Source: Pelobates cultripes
Taxonomy: Eukaryota; Chordata; Amphibia; Anura; Pelobatidae
Length of the DNA: 64,000 nucleotides
Direction: 5' to 3'
Assembly (NCBI GenBank): GCA_933207985.1
Contig: OW240915.1
Coordinates: 267,865,089-267,929,088, forward strand
Position 1 is the first letter of the stretch. The number at the start of each line of letters is the position of its first letter. The notes below the pieces were generated by a model. That model made no database searches. It was given only the letters and a program-made list of their open reading frames with translations, and was not told the origin of the DNA. Below are positions 21,467-31,620 of this stretch, piece after piece. The position numbers and the translations under genes were made by a program.

Positions 21467-22117
21467 TGTAACGAGAATATACCCCAACACGCAGGATTCA
21501 GCTAAACAAAAGACAACACAGAGGAGAGATACGTCTACCGGACCTTAGAATGGCCGGACTCGACGTATATGAGAGGAGACAGAGTCAGGAACAATCCGAA
21601 ATCAAGGGCACAGAGAGACAGCGTAAACTAGGACAAGCCGGGGTCTGGTACACAGTAAACAACAAGCCGACAACCAGAACAGATAAGGATAAAGAGAAAA
21701 CGTAGTCAGAAACAAAGCCAAGGTCAATACGGAGAAACACAACTGAACACAACAAGCGCTAAAGGGAACTGATACAGAAACCACGATAGGGCAAGGAACA
21801 AAGGAAAGAAGGTGAGTATAAATACCTAAACATCTAATTTGATTGGTCCCTGTCACATCCACGCCCCCAAAAGGTAAGTGTATGGGGAGTGTGGCATGAC
21901 AGGGACCAATGGGATGCCTCTTCCAATTTAGGCACCCACTGTCCCTTTAAGAGCGCGCCCGATACCCGCGGCGCGCTCTTAGAGTTAGGTGGAACACGTG
22001 ACCGCTTTCCAGTCACAGCCGTCGGATGAGCCGCGCGCGGCTCGTGCAGCAGCAGGACCGCTCGCGGCTCGAACAGAGGACCCCGGCCGGCCCCTGGAAA
22101 GGGTAAGTACCGCTACA
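21467..22117 (-). repeat. 5' LTR of the Gypsy element
   Basis: A 651-bp LTR reads TGTAGCGGTACTTACCC to TATTCTCGTTACA on the minus strand. A TATTTATA box is visible at about 21822-21830 (minus strand). The GC-rich U3 half includes inverted GAGCGCGCC / GGCGCGCTC motifs near 21951-21978. The primer-binding region just inside (TTACGATAGGGCC) does not match a tRNA end that I recognise. Confidence 0.93.
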
Positions 22118-22223
22118 CAGAGTCCTGCTGAAGAGCTCTGGCATGAGAAAAAGGCCCTGAATTTGTTCTGCACAGCACAATTAAGTTTGTGTGTGTGTGT
22201 AGGATGCAGTATGTGTGTGTGTG
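22118..22223. repeat. GT-rich stretch next to the Gypsy insertion
   Basis: TCCTGCTGAAGAGCTCTGGC at 22123 is an inverted, imperfect match to CCACAGAGCTCTTCCTGAGT at about 22300, so this may be an opposite-strand piece of the same repeat. GT runs follow at 22187-22228. Confidence 0.4.
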
Positions 22224-22737
22224 TGTGCAGGGCTGCCATCCGAAATTTTGGGGCTCAAGCTCTGAGCCTCTGGGGCCCGCCCCCCGAGTCCTGCCACAGA
22301 GCTCTTCCTGAGTCTGCCCACAAGGATAAAGTACTGAATGTGGTGTGTATATAGTTGATGTAGAATTAGAATGTGTGTAGTGAATGCAGAGTGAATGTAT
22401 AATAGATGCAGAGTAAGTGTGTAATGGATGCTGCGTGTATAGTGGATGCAGATTTTACATTTGTGTAATGGATGTAGTGCTTGTGGGTGTGTATCAGATA
22501 CAGATGAAGTGTATGTAGTGAACACAGAGTGTGTGTTTGTGTAGTGTATGTAGTGTATAGTGAATACAGAGTGTGTTTGTGTAGTGTTTGTGTGTATGAG
22601 TTGCAGTGTGTGTAGTGGATGCAGTGTCTGTGTATAGTGAATGTAGAATGTGTGTTTGTGTAGTGGATGTAGTGTGTATATAGTGAATGCAGAGTGTGTT
22701 AGTGAAGTGAATACATTGTGTGTGTTAGTGTCAGGGC
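22224..22737. mobile_element. GGGCC-ended element with degenerate minisatellite
   Basis: The element starts CAGGGCTGCCATCCGAAATTT, followed by about 100 bp of GC-rich sequence. From about 22330 come degenerate units near GTGTGTAGTGAATGCAGAGT that run to 22735. The start closely resembles the segment at 26926 (CAGGGCCGCTACCAGAAATTT), which is also followed by a minisatellite. No coding capacity; superfamily unknown. Confidence 0.55.
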
Positions 22738-22844
22738 TGGCCCGTCCATTGGCCTCAGTGGAGCCACGGCTCCAGGCGGCACTTCTACAGGGGCGGCATT
22801 TTGCCGCCCCTGTACTCTTTAAATTGCCTGCTATGTTGCCTGGG

Positions 22845-22884
<40 letters not shown>

Positions 22885-23420
22885 TTCTGGGCCCCCGCTA
22901 CCTTGCCCTGTGGAGAGGAGGCCCAGAAGTCCACTCTTCCCCTCCTTCAGCATTGTATCAAAACGAGAGCGTTGCCATGGTCCGGCAACAGTCCGGCATG
23001 CATTACGTGCCAAGCAGAATGTTGCCATAGCAACCCGCGGCAACACTCATGCAGTTCGCAATAGGAGAAGACAGAAGCTTCACGAGGGGAAGATCAGACC
23101 TCTGGCCCCCTCTCCACAGGATACAGCATGCTGTGCCACTGGACCACCAGGGAAACTAGTGTCCCCCTCCCTGACCACAAGTAAGAGGCAGGGAGGGGGG
23201 GAATACAATTAATTATAAATTAATTTAAAAATTGCTTACCTCTCACAGCCGCACTATACACAGACACTGCATTTACTGCACACACTACATACAGATACTG
23301 CATTTACTACACACACAACATGCACTACACACAGGCACTACATCCATTACACAAACACACTACACAAACACAGACACTGCAGCCACTGCACAAACACACA
23401 TTGCACCCACTAAGTTTGCA
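22738..23420. mobile_element. Related low-complexity element with (AT)n and minisatellite
   Basis: It begins GGGCTGGCCCGTCCATTGG with an inner GGCGGCATTTTGCCGCC hairpin and an (AT)n run at 22851-22880. The block at 23130-23220 is, in reverse complement, clearly related to the tail at 5680-5755: CCCCTCCCTGCCTCTTACTT against CCCCTCCCTTCTTACCTTTT, and the shared core CCCTGGTGGTCCAGT. A degenerate minisatellite (about 23245-23415, units near ACACAGACACTGCATTTACT) follows. It therefore belongs to a wider group with the 3265-6075 element. Confidence 0.6.
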
Positions 23421-24050
23421 AATAATCCCTCTTTACCCACTGGAGGAAAAGAGCATTACTTGGTAATACTTAGCTCAAAGAACGCTCTCAGAAGTTAAAT
23501 GTTAAATTCCTCCCTTTCGAATAAATATTGCGTGACATAGCTGAACTATAACCAAGGCCTTGAAACTAAGGGCCAATGAACCTTAAAGCCAAGTTATACA
23601 TTATAAAGTAAACAGGTTATAAAAAAAATGTCTTGCATGTATCATTCAATTACAAAAGTAAACACAATATTAAAGAGATATTGAACTTTTTAAAATTGTC
23701 TTTTATTTTATATAAGTAGATCAAAAACAAAAGATTTATAAAAAAATATGATTGAGATACACAACCCTAAACTAACATTAATTCCTACACTAACTAATAA
23801 ACAAAATAACCATTAACTCCTGCTGTATACTACCCTAACTCTAACCATTAATCTCTACACTGCCGTTACACTGACACTTAACCCTTACACTACCCTAACA
23901 TAACAAAGTGGAGATCACTAGAAGATTCCCCTGACACTGATTGTTCCAAATATATATACAGTACTAGATGGGGACCCATGCCCCTCTCCCTAGTTAATAT
24001 ATCCCTAGCTAGGATATATCCAACTTAACCTGTGTGCAATGGTAGTACTA
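23421..24050. other. No gene; AT-rich with CTAACCCTTACACTACC-like repeats
   Basis: 23775-23905 holds irregular repeats of TTAACYCYTACACTACCCTAAC. Otherwise nothing is recognised. Confidence 0.4.
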
Positions 24051-24054
24051 GGAG

Positions 24055-24860
24055 TGTGTGGCAGACTGTCCTTTTCTTATCCCTATTTTCCCCAAAAGAC
24101 TTAATAACTACTCCTAGCTCTCATTACCTACCTCTCCATGTGTAACACACAAGAGTGCATCTCCACCATGCCTGCTTTTGATTTGGGTACGTTAGCGGGA
24201 TTAAGTCAAATTCGCCTATTACTCCTACTCGGCCGGCCGAGTCGGAGTAACATTCTAGGTCTAGGAGAGTGCGAATTTGAGGGAAGGTACAAGAGACTAT
24301 GCTGAACAATCACTCTCTGAGAACCAGGGTGAGTGCCTCCTCTTTAGCCTGCAGGGGCTCGCAATATTTGACCAGCATGTGGCAAAATCCCTATGGAATG
24401 CTTTTCAACTAGGACTTTGATAGCAGCTGGTCAAATCTTTATCTCCATGGTGATTTGCCAATTCTTCTTGAATCCAGGCGCTATTGTGCCGAAGTGGGTA
24501 CTCGGATCAGACCTTTCTGGGGACATAAAATGTGTGGGAGTTTATAACTCTTTTGGTGTTTTTTTTTCAGGTGTTTTGTGTTGGTCTCTCTGTGTCCGGG
24601 AGATAATTAGTCTAAGTGAGGGATAACTCAATTTTCTACCAGACACAGAAGCATCAGAGTGGGATCACCTATGTGTTGAATAGAGACCCCATGCTTGGGG
24701 TCCACCTATAAAATACTGTATTGTTCTCAATAAAATCAGTTGTACTTCTAGAACCATGTGATTACTGGGACAAAGGACTATATTCATTAGCCAGCACTTC
24801 TTGCAGCTAAGAGGGGATACCAGAGGAGACATCCAGTCGGGATACTGGAGCTCTGCTACA
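24055..24860 (+). other. Possible LTR (TATA box and polyadenylation signal)
   Basis: TATAAAA at about 24709 is followed some 25 bases later by AATAAA (about 24730) and then a C/A-rich stretch, an LTR-like U3-R-U5 layout. A TG start (TGTGTGGCAG) at 24055 and a CA end near 24860 are plausible, but I found no matching target duplication and no coding region beside it. It could equally be an ordinary promoter-like or unrelated repeat. Confidence 0.3.
24219..24250. repeat. Near-perfect 32-bp palindrome with GGCCGGCC centre
   Basis: TTACTCCTACTCGGCC pairs with its partner arm at 15 of 16 positions, with no loop. Outer arms TCAAATTCGC (24206-24215) and GCGAATTTGA (24271-24280) also pair. It lies inside the possible LTR. 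Confidence 0.85.
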
Positions 24861-24869
24861 AAGTGCCTA

Positions 24870-25560
24870 TTACAATGATATGTTATTACAATGATACATT
24901 TTTATCCCTGCTTCTGGATCAGTGTAAATTAACTCATTGTTTGATTAAAGCTAAAGATCATCAAAATCAGGTATTTTTGTGCGAGTGTTGCTTACATTTT
25001 TAACTATAAAATAGCTGTCAATTAAGAAAGTTTGATTATCTTTGCTTTCTTTAAAGTAGAAAAATATGGTGGATATAACAAAAAAAAAAAAAAAGAAAAG
25101 AAAACATTTTGCTGACATCTTAGTGACATTTGTTGTATGTTTATGTTGCCAATTCTAGCTTGTGGCCAAGCCACCCAGCTCTCGGTATGTCCAATGTCTC
25201 ATGCATGGTGCTACGGCTATACTTTATTATGCTGTATTTGTGTCAGGATTAAATCCTGACAAACAAGAATTTTGTTCCTTTTATTTCTATTCCTTTAAAA
25301 CAAGTTCCTGCTCTGAATAATTTCTACCACTAGTGGCCTCACTTGCCTCTAGTTCTGAATACTCACTTGCTTATCTTTGATTACTTCAGCTACAAAAGGC
25401 TACACCCAACTAACCTCATGGACTTTACATTGAAGTTGGTGATTTACCTGAAACACTTTATATCCTGGCTCCTGTGAACCTGCTTCAGACTTACCTTCAA
25501 ACCGGCTCCATACCAACCTGCTCCAGACTTACCTTCAAACCTGCTCCTAACAATAACCTG
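24870..25560. other. No gene recognised
   Basis: Unique sequence with an A-run at 25080 and a small palindrome GTCAGGATT/AATCCTGAC at 25243. From 25440 there are loosely repeated CCTGCTCCAGACTTACCTTC blocks leading into the next minisatellite. Confidence 0.4.
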
Positions 25561-25574
25561 CTCCTCCCTTATGT

Positions 25575-25850
25575 ATACTTCAAACCAGCCTTCCACTGTA
25601 ACCAGCCTTCCACTGTAACCAGCCTTCCACTGTTACCAGCCTTCCACTGTTACCAGCCTTCCTCTGTAACCAGCCTTCCACTGTAACCAGCCTGGCTCTG
25701 TAACCAGCCTTCCACTGTTACCAGCCTTCCACTTATACCAGCCTGCCTCTGTAACCAGCCTTCCACTGTTACCAACCTTCCTATGTAACCAGCCTTCCAC
25801 TGTTACAAGCCTGCCTTTGATACCAACCTGCCTTTGTTAGAACCCTACCT
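25575..25850. repeat. Minisatellite, unit near CCAGCCTTCCACTGTAA
   Basis: About 15 tandem units of 17-18 bp, with variants GTTA/GTAA and CTTCC/CTGCC, in pyrimidine-rich orientation on the plus strand. Confidence 0.9.
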
Positions 25851-25859
25851 GGAAATTAC

Positions 25860-26335
25860 AGACATTCTTTATTATTTCGAGTGTAGTGTTCTGATGTTGA
25901 CAGTATGAGAACAACAGAAAGTTGAGAGGGAATAAGAACAGTAAATATTTTCTATTCTTTATTATTTGCAAGTAACCTGTTCTGTGACAAGTATCCTATT
26001 TTGTGGCATATTCCTTAAATTCCGTTTCCATAATATGTCTAAAATCACTAATAAAGTACCTGAAGGCAACCCTGGCATAAGTCTCCTATCTGACCTGCTC
26101 GAGATATGACAATTTGTGCCAAACCTTACTGTTGCTGGTATAAATACTCCATAAAATAAAATACCAGGCCTGTAAAAAGATTTGGACTGTGGTGGAAGGG
26201 GGTTAACTAAAAAGTATTTTCGATATGTTTGTTGATGAGATTTTTCCAATTTAAAGTAATAGATTTACAAACATAATAGTAAAACCGGAAAAATATCTTG
26301 AAGTATCAACGAGAAGAAATGCTTATAATCATATT
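25860..26335. other. No gene recognised
   Basis: A 95-codon minus-strand frame at 25962-26249 has no motif I recognise, and no other support for coding. Confidence 0.35.
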
Positions 26336-26570
26336 CAGGGCTGTCTTTAATATTGCTTGGGCCCCCTAAACTCTGTCCCATCACCCCACTCCTTAGCATG
26401 CAATCATGCCCTTTACCCCAACGCAGAGGCGTAAGTAAAGTAAAGAGGGCCCTGGTGCAAGAATTTTGTTGGGCCCCTTTTTTGCAGAGGTGACCAAAAG
26501 GAAGATCCCCATCCGTTGTGCAACTCCAACACTGCTTTGACAACTGCGGCTCTAACATATTCCCATACTT
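26336..26570. mobile_element. Fragments of GGGCC-type DNA repeats
   Basis: CAGGGCTGTCTTTAATATTG…GGGCCCCCTAAACT and GCAGAGGCGTAAGTAAAGTA…GGGCCCCTTTT are typical termini of anuran GC-capped non-autonomous repeats. Boundaries are not defined. Confidence 0.4.
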
Positions 26571-26589
26571 ACAGGGTTGTGTTTAGCAC

Positions 26590-26880
26590 TGAGCAGTGTT
26601 TGTGTTTAAATGTAAGCAGGTTTTGTATTGAGTATGTTGTGTGAATGTTGGGGTGTGCTTGTATGGGATGCTGGCATTTGAATGCAAGCATGCATTTATG
26701 TGTAGTGATGGTTTTTTAATGCAGGGGTGTGTTTATAAATAATTTTGTTGTTTAACACAGAGGTGCGTTTATATGTAATTTTGACGTTTCAATGCAGGTA
26801 TATGTTTGTTTGTAGTATTGAAGTTTGAATGCAGGGGTGTATTTGTGTGTAGTGTTGGGTTTGAATGCTGAGATCTATAC
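26590..26880. repeat. Degenerate minisatellite, unit near AATGCAGGGGTGTGTTTGT
   Basis: About eight degenerate units of roughly 36-40 bp, around TGAATGCAGGGGTGTATTTG and TGTGTAGTGTTGGGTT. Confidence 0.75.
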
Positions 26881-26925
26881 ACATACACTGCCATACACAC
26901 TATGACACACACACACATACAGACA

Positions 26926-27560
26926 GGGCCGCTACCAGAAATTTTGGGGCCCCTAACTGAGCTCAGGGTCTGGGCCCCTGGGGGCCCGCCTCCAAAACCG
27001 CCCACAGAGACCGCCTCCAAATCCCGCCCACAGGAATACACACACAGACACAAACACATTCACTGATACAAAAGGACACAGATACAGACACACATACTGA
27101 TACGCATATAGGCATACATACTGACATACACACATATACAGACACACAGGCGTACATAGTGACAGACACATATTAACATACATACAGACACACATACTGA
27201 TATGCATATAGGCATACATACTGACACACATACTGAGACATACACACATATACAGACACCCAGGCGTACATAGTGACAGACACATACTAACATACATACA
27301 GACACACATGCATAAGGACATACAGACACATTCATAATTACATACAGACAGACATTCATACTGGCATACATACATTCATACAGACAGACAGACAGACATA
27401 CACATTCATAATGACATGCAGACATACATACACTGACATTCATACACACATAATGACAATTATACAGGCATACAGACATGCATACAGACAAACAGACATA
27501 CAGACATACAGACATACATTCATACTGGCATACTTACATTCATACAGACACTGAAGAGAT
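26926..27560. mobile_element. GGGCC-ended element with CA/TA-rich minisatellite
   Basis: It starts CAGGGCCGCTACCAGAAATT, like 22224, then has about 80 bp with two CCGCCCACAG motifs. From 27035 it carries about 520 bp of degenerate repeats around ACATACATACTGACAYACA and ACATTCATACAGACAGAC. Its architecture matches the 22224 element although the repeat units differ. Open frames on the minus strand here are repeat artefacts. Confidence 0.55.
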
Positions 27561-27638
27561 GGATATTCAAATAAAAACAAACATATCAATAAGAAAAGGG
27601 AGGGGTCAGAGGTCAGTCACAAATCAGAGAGGAAATAG

Positions 27639-27794
27639 AGGAATGCATATAGGTGAATAAAACAATTACATACAGGGCTAGCAAAACTACACTTTAGCAT
27701 AACAGACAAGATATAAAGGAATGCATATAGGTGAATAAAACAATTACATACAGGGCTAGCAAAACTACACTTTAGCATAACAGACAAGATATAA
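27639..27794. repeat. Exact tandem duplication, 78-bp period, two copies
   Basis: Two adjacent copies begin GGAATGCATATAGGTGAATA and run through ACAGACAAGATATAAA without visible differences, so the duplication is recent. Confidence 0.95.
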
Positions 27795-27930
27795 ATACAA
27801 GAAAACAAGAAAATATACAGTGTACACAGGATATATTAAATAAAAATAAAATAAATGTACAAGGTGGTAAGTTAAAAATAAATGAAGGTGTGCAGGATAG
27901 AGTCTTAGTGTAGTCTTCCAGAAGGCTACC

Positions 27931-28158
27931 TTTGCAGACGATCCGGCTTGCTCACTGAAGGAATGGGCTTGCAAAGTTGGGGAATCAGGCTTTGCAGACA
28001 ATCAGGCTTGCTCACTGAAGGAATGGGCTTGCAAAGTTGGGGAATCAGGCTTTGCAGACGATCAGGCTTGCTCACTGAAGGAATGGGCTTGCAAAGTTGG
28101 GGAATCAGGCTTTGCAGACGATCAGGCTTGCTCACTGAAGGAATGGGCTTGCAAAGTT
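27931..28158. repeat. 60-bp tandem repeat, 3.8 copies
   Basis: The unit starts TTTGCAGACGATCAGGCTTG and contains CTCACTGAAGGAATGGGC. Copies differ at only two or three positions. Because 60 is divisible by three, the array stays open on both strands (20-residue repeat SKPDRLQSLIPQLCKPIPSV on the minus strand). No start context, family motif or neighbouring gene supports a protein. Confidence 0.95.
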
Positions 28159-28639
28159 TATATTATCACGTGTTACTATAGAATTGTTACCAATTATACC
28201 TGTAGTTTGCCATTGTAATTTTCTGTGCATACAGTTTTTATTATTGTCATTTAATGTTTCTGACCAATATTTCATGTACACCGTTATTAATATTTGGGGT
28301 GTTAGAATTTGGTTGCCAAACGTTTCATTTGTATACAACACATGGTCACTCTACCCTACCCCCACCCCCCTCTTTCCTTTGTGCCTCCTGGCTGTAAATA
28401 CGTTGATACAACTGTTCCATCTCTGTTCTTCAGGCCTCATCTCACACTCACAGACCCAACAATACTGAAGCTATGCATTTTTTTCTCAGCTCAACCCACC
28501 CAGGTTCCCCCTAAATATATAGCATGCTCTTCCAGCTGTTTGAGATTCTCACTCAATTACCTCTTTACTCCCTTTATATTGTACCCTATTATATTGTAAT
28601 AGCTGCAACTCTCTGTTAACTTATTTGACCAATCACTTC

Positions 28640-28852
28640 CAAATTTCCCCACTGTATCCTTTAGATTGTAAGCTCATGGGCTATCTAGCTAAGCACTTTG
28701 TATAAAAGAGCTTCGATGGCTAGATATCAGCTTACGGGCAGGGCTCTCTCAGCCTCTCGTATTTGTCTGTGTATATTGTTCATCCTCCACTAATTGTACA
28801 GCGCTGTGGAATTTGTTGGCGCTTTATATATACCAGTAATAAATAAATCAAT
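28640..28852 (+). mobile_element. L2-type LINE 3' end
   Basis: TTTAGATTGTAAGCTCATGG … ACAGCGCTGTGGAATTTGTT, GGCGCTTTATATATA and a short AATAAATAAAT tail are the standard end of this LINE type. An extra ~70 bp (AGCTAAGCACTTTG…) sits between its usual blocks. Upstream coding sequence is absent. Confidence 0.75.
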
Positions 28853-28871
28853 GAATCTTCTTTATATGTAT

Positions 28872-29272
28872 CATAGCTCCCAACTCCGATGTCCAGTGAC
28901 TTGGGATACCCATGGGAGAAGAGAAAAGGAGGTGGGTCAGCAATGTGATTGCATCACTGGCCCTTCACAAAGGGGGCAGGCATATCCAGAAAGGCGGTTG
29001 ATTCACCCAAATTACTGGCAGGTCAGCAAGGCTTACTACCAATCAAGTAAGCTAGCCTATTGATGGCTGATTCTGCCCTCTGCAGGGTCCTAGTGCCCTA
29101 AACATAGCGTAAGCATGCCTAATGATGTGCTCTTGCTGTGATTGTTGGGGACAGTTCCCTGGTTTCAGCAAAAGTGGGACACCAGAAAACTATGTCAGGA
29201 TGGCAGGACAGGACACAAAAATCAGGACTGCCCAGCCAAAATTAGGTGGGTTGGGAGGCCTGAATGTATTAA
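28872..29272. mobile_element. Short non-autonomous DNA element
   Basis: CATAGCTCCCAACTCCGATG at the left and AGGTGGGTTGGGAGGCCTG at the right are loosely inverted. Inner motifs such as GGGACA and TCAGGACTGCCCAGCC belong to a common amphibian repeat. Ends are approximate and no coding capacity is seen. Confidence 0.4.
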
Positions 29273-29279
29273 GACATGC

Positions 29280-30238
29280 AATATTTCAGAAAAAAAAAAT
29301 ATCTGAAAATAAAATGTTTTTCCAAAATTGATTTTATTGGTCCCTGTAGCTCATGAAATTCTCCTACAAACAAAGAACAGTGATGACAGCTCTGCTTTAA
29401 AGGACATATGTTAGAATGACGATGGGCTTCCTTTTTTTAGGAAAACTGTATATTACACAGAAGAAGGGGGGGGGGAAGACAAAACAAGATATTTCTCTAA
29501 TTTATCCCTTTTTTGAGTTGACTTACATATTGTTAGTCATTTTCTACTCTATTCTAGTGAATTTCCTAACCCTCCCTCTTGAATAGCACCTGTAATACAG
29601 CTTTTATTCTGGGCATAACGTGAATGGAATAGTTTAGCCCAGCAGTCTTCCCATGGTTTGTTCTAAGGATGGATTATCTGAAGGTTGAACAATATGTAAA
29701 CATAGTTAATCTCCTAAAAAGCGATTGGATGGCTAATGTTTTAGAAATAATGCTCTGTTTTACAGTATGAAGTTTATACCTGCTCTATGTGTCTCAGGTT
29801 CTCTGAGGATTCATTTCTTCTGTGAGCTTTACTATTTCAGACATAATAGCCAGCCTCATATGCCTTTAAGATGCATTGCAGTAATTATGTGTATCTTGCA
29901 AATTGTAAGCGCTCAGAAGGGAATTATCGCTGTATTTATTTTTATTGGTATCACTTTATAAAATAAAGAAGTACATGAAAACATCAGTGATGATGTCGTA
30001 GGTAGCAGCTAATTAACACAAATGGGACTCCTTTTAATTTGGAAACAAAATTCAATGTAAATAAAAGGTAATAGTTTTTTTGCACATCAATTAATGTTTT
30101 AAAACTATTACATTTGCTCTTGCAGTAGAACAACTGAAGACAGTACGGGAAATCTGCTATCCAAAGTCAGCGATAAACCTGCCTCTAATGATAGAATTCT
30201 GTACATAAAATAATTATTCAATAGAACCCTATGGACTA
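29280..30238. other. No gene recognised
   Basis: AT-rich sequence with a G10 run at 29467. Short frames show no known motif. Confidence 0.5.
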
Positions 30239-30239
30239 A

Positions 30240-31440
30240 AGGTATCAGGGTGGTGCAGTAGACATTGCTTACCTAGATTTCAGTAAGGCTTTTGACACTG
30301 TTGCACATAGAAGGCTTATCAATAAACTGCAATCTTTAAGTTTGTATTCAAATATTGTTGAATGGGTAAGGCAGTGGCTGAGTGACAGGCAACAGAGGGT
30401 TGTAGTTAATGGAATATATTCGAAGCTTGGACTTGTCACCAGTGGGGTACCTCAGGGATCTGTACTTGGACCCATTCTCTTTAATATTTTTATTAGTGAT
30501 ATTGCAGAAGGTCTTGATGGTAAGGTATGTCTTTTTGCTGATGATACTAAGATATGTAACAGGGTTGATGTTCCAGGAGGGATAAGCCAAATGACAAATG
30601 ATTTAGGTAAACTAGAAAAATGGTCAGAATTGTGGCAACTGACATTTAATGTGGATAAGTGCAAGATAATGCATCTTGGACGTAAAAACCCAAGGGCAGA
30701 GTACAGAATATTTGATAGAGTCCTAACCTCAACATATGAGGAAAAGGATTTAGGGGTGATTATTTCTGATGACTTAAAGGTAGGCAGACAATGTAATAGA
30801 GCAGCAGGAAATGCTAGCAGAATGCTTGGTTGTATAGGGAGAGGCATTAGCAGTAGAAAGAGGGAAGTGCTCATGCCATTGTACAGAACACTGGTGAGAC
30901 CTCACTTGGAGTATTGTACACAGTACTGGAGACCGTATCTTCAGAAGGATATTGATACCTTAGAGAGGGTTCAGAGAAGGGCTACTAAACTGGTTCATGG
31001 ATTGCGGGATAAAACTTACCAGGAAAGGTTAAAGGATCTTAACATGTATAGCTTGGAGGAAAGACGAGACAGGGGGGATATGATAGAAACATTTAAATAT
31101 ATAAAGGGAATCAACACAGTAAAGGAGGAGACTATATTTAAAAGAAGAAAAACTACCACAACAAGAGGACATAGTCTTAAATTAGAGGGACAAAGGTTTA
31201 AAAATAATATCAGGAAGTATTACTTTACTGAGAGGGTAGTGGATGCATGGAATAGCCTTCCAGCTGAAGTTGTAGAGGTTAACACAGTAAAGGAGTTTAA
31301 GCATGCATGGGATAGGCATAAGGCTATCCTAACTATAAGATAAGGCTAGGGACTAATGAAAGTTTTTAGAAAATTGGGCAGACTAGATGGACCGAATGGT
31401 TCTTATCTGCCGTCACATTCTATGTTTCTATGTTTCTATG
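30240..31440 (+). mobile_element. CR1 LINE, 5'-truncated copy with intact 3' end
   Basis: The copy starts within the reverse transcriptase and ends with three ATGTTTCT-type octamers (31418-31440), the CR1 3' terminus. It is nearly identical to the copy at 15746-16455 over their common part, so both come from the same recent subfamily. No promoter region remains. Confidence 0.92.
30251..31343 (+). pseudogene. CR1 reverse transcriptase, C-terminal half of ORF2
   Basis: One open frame runs from DIAYLDFSKAFDTVAHRRL (RT motif A) through [17 protein letters not shown] and the catalytic FADDTKI. It continues to the CR1 C-terminal domain (RVQRRATKLVHGLRD, DAWNSLPAEVVEVNTVKEF) and stops at 31341. The endonuclease and first RT motifs are missing because of 5' truncation, as is usual for LINE insertions. 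There are no internal stops, so it is a young dead-on-arrival copy. Reverse transcription by this fragment alone is not expected. Confidence 0.93.
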
Positions 31441-31560
31441 TAAGGATTTTGAGTATGTTGAGTTGATAGACCTAGAAATGGAATTCCTAATCAGAATAAC
31501 TGGCAGTACCGGCACAAAGTAGAAAAAGTGCCTATATCTATTTATAATAATAAATATCAC
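31441..31560. other. Flank between CR1 and hammerhead-like motif
   Basis: No coding signal. It is AT-rich, with AATAATAAATAT at 31545. Confidence 0.4.
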
Positions 31561-31569
31561 AGGTTTAGC

Positions 31570-31620
31570 GGTTAACGCGTTTCATCCTGATGTAGGACTT
31601 TTTCAAGACATAACCAATGG
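31570..31620 (-). ncRNA. Second degenerate hammerhead-like motif
   Basis: On the minus strand AGTCCTACATCAGGAT forms a 5-bp hairpin (GTCCT/AGGAT with one G-T pair), followed by GAAACGCGTT, the GAAA core plus the minimal stem III (CGCG) and a UU cleavage context. The first core box is CTTGAAA instead of CTGATGA, so catalysis is not expected. The arrangement resembles termini of Penelope-like elements; it is too decayed to be sure. Confidence 0.3.

Larger units (their letters stand above)
16514..22117 (-). mobile_element. Complete Ty3/Gypsy chromovirus-type retrotransposon
   Basis: A 5604-bp element on the minus strand is flanked by an exact 5-bp duplication, CAGAG at 16509-16513 and 22118-22122. 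LTRs lie at both ends, with gag then pol between them. The purine tract GGGGGGG (17164-17171 read on the minus strand) precedes the 3' LTR. Pol is unbroken and gag carries frameshifts. The LTRs differ by about half a dozen substitutions and one 2-base indel, so the insertion is young. The chromodomain at the end of pol places it among vertebrate chromoviruses (Sushi/Amn lineage type). Confidence 0.96.

Noticed and set aside
22102..22117. GGGTAAGTACCGC as a host splice donor
   Set aside because: It lies in the Gypsy LTR on the strand opposite to the element's transcription.
24055..24860. Fifth solo LTR with defined ends
   Set aside because: TATA and polyadenylation signals are suggestive, but no 5-bp duplication was found at any plausible TG/CA pair; kept only as a low-confidence feature.
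25962..26249. 95-codon minus-strand frame
   Set aside because: No family motif; could be an unrecognised retroelement scrap, but sequence alone does not support a call.
26953..27515. Cys/Met/Val-rich minus-strand frames
   Set aside because: They are translations of a CA/TA-rich minisatellite.
25575..28158. CRISPR-like array
   Set aside because: The tandem repeats have no unique spacers and no cas genes, and the DNA is clearly eukaryotic.
27926..28181. Repeat proteins on either strand of the 60-bp array
   Set aside because: Openness follows from a unit length divisible by three; no start context or known domain.
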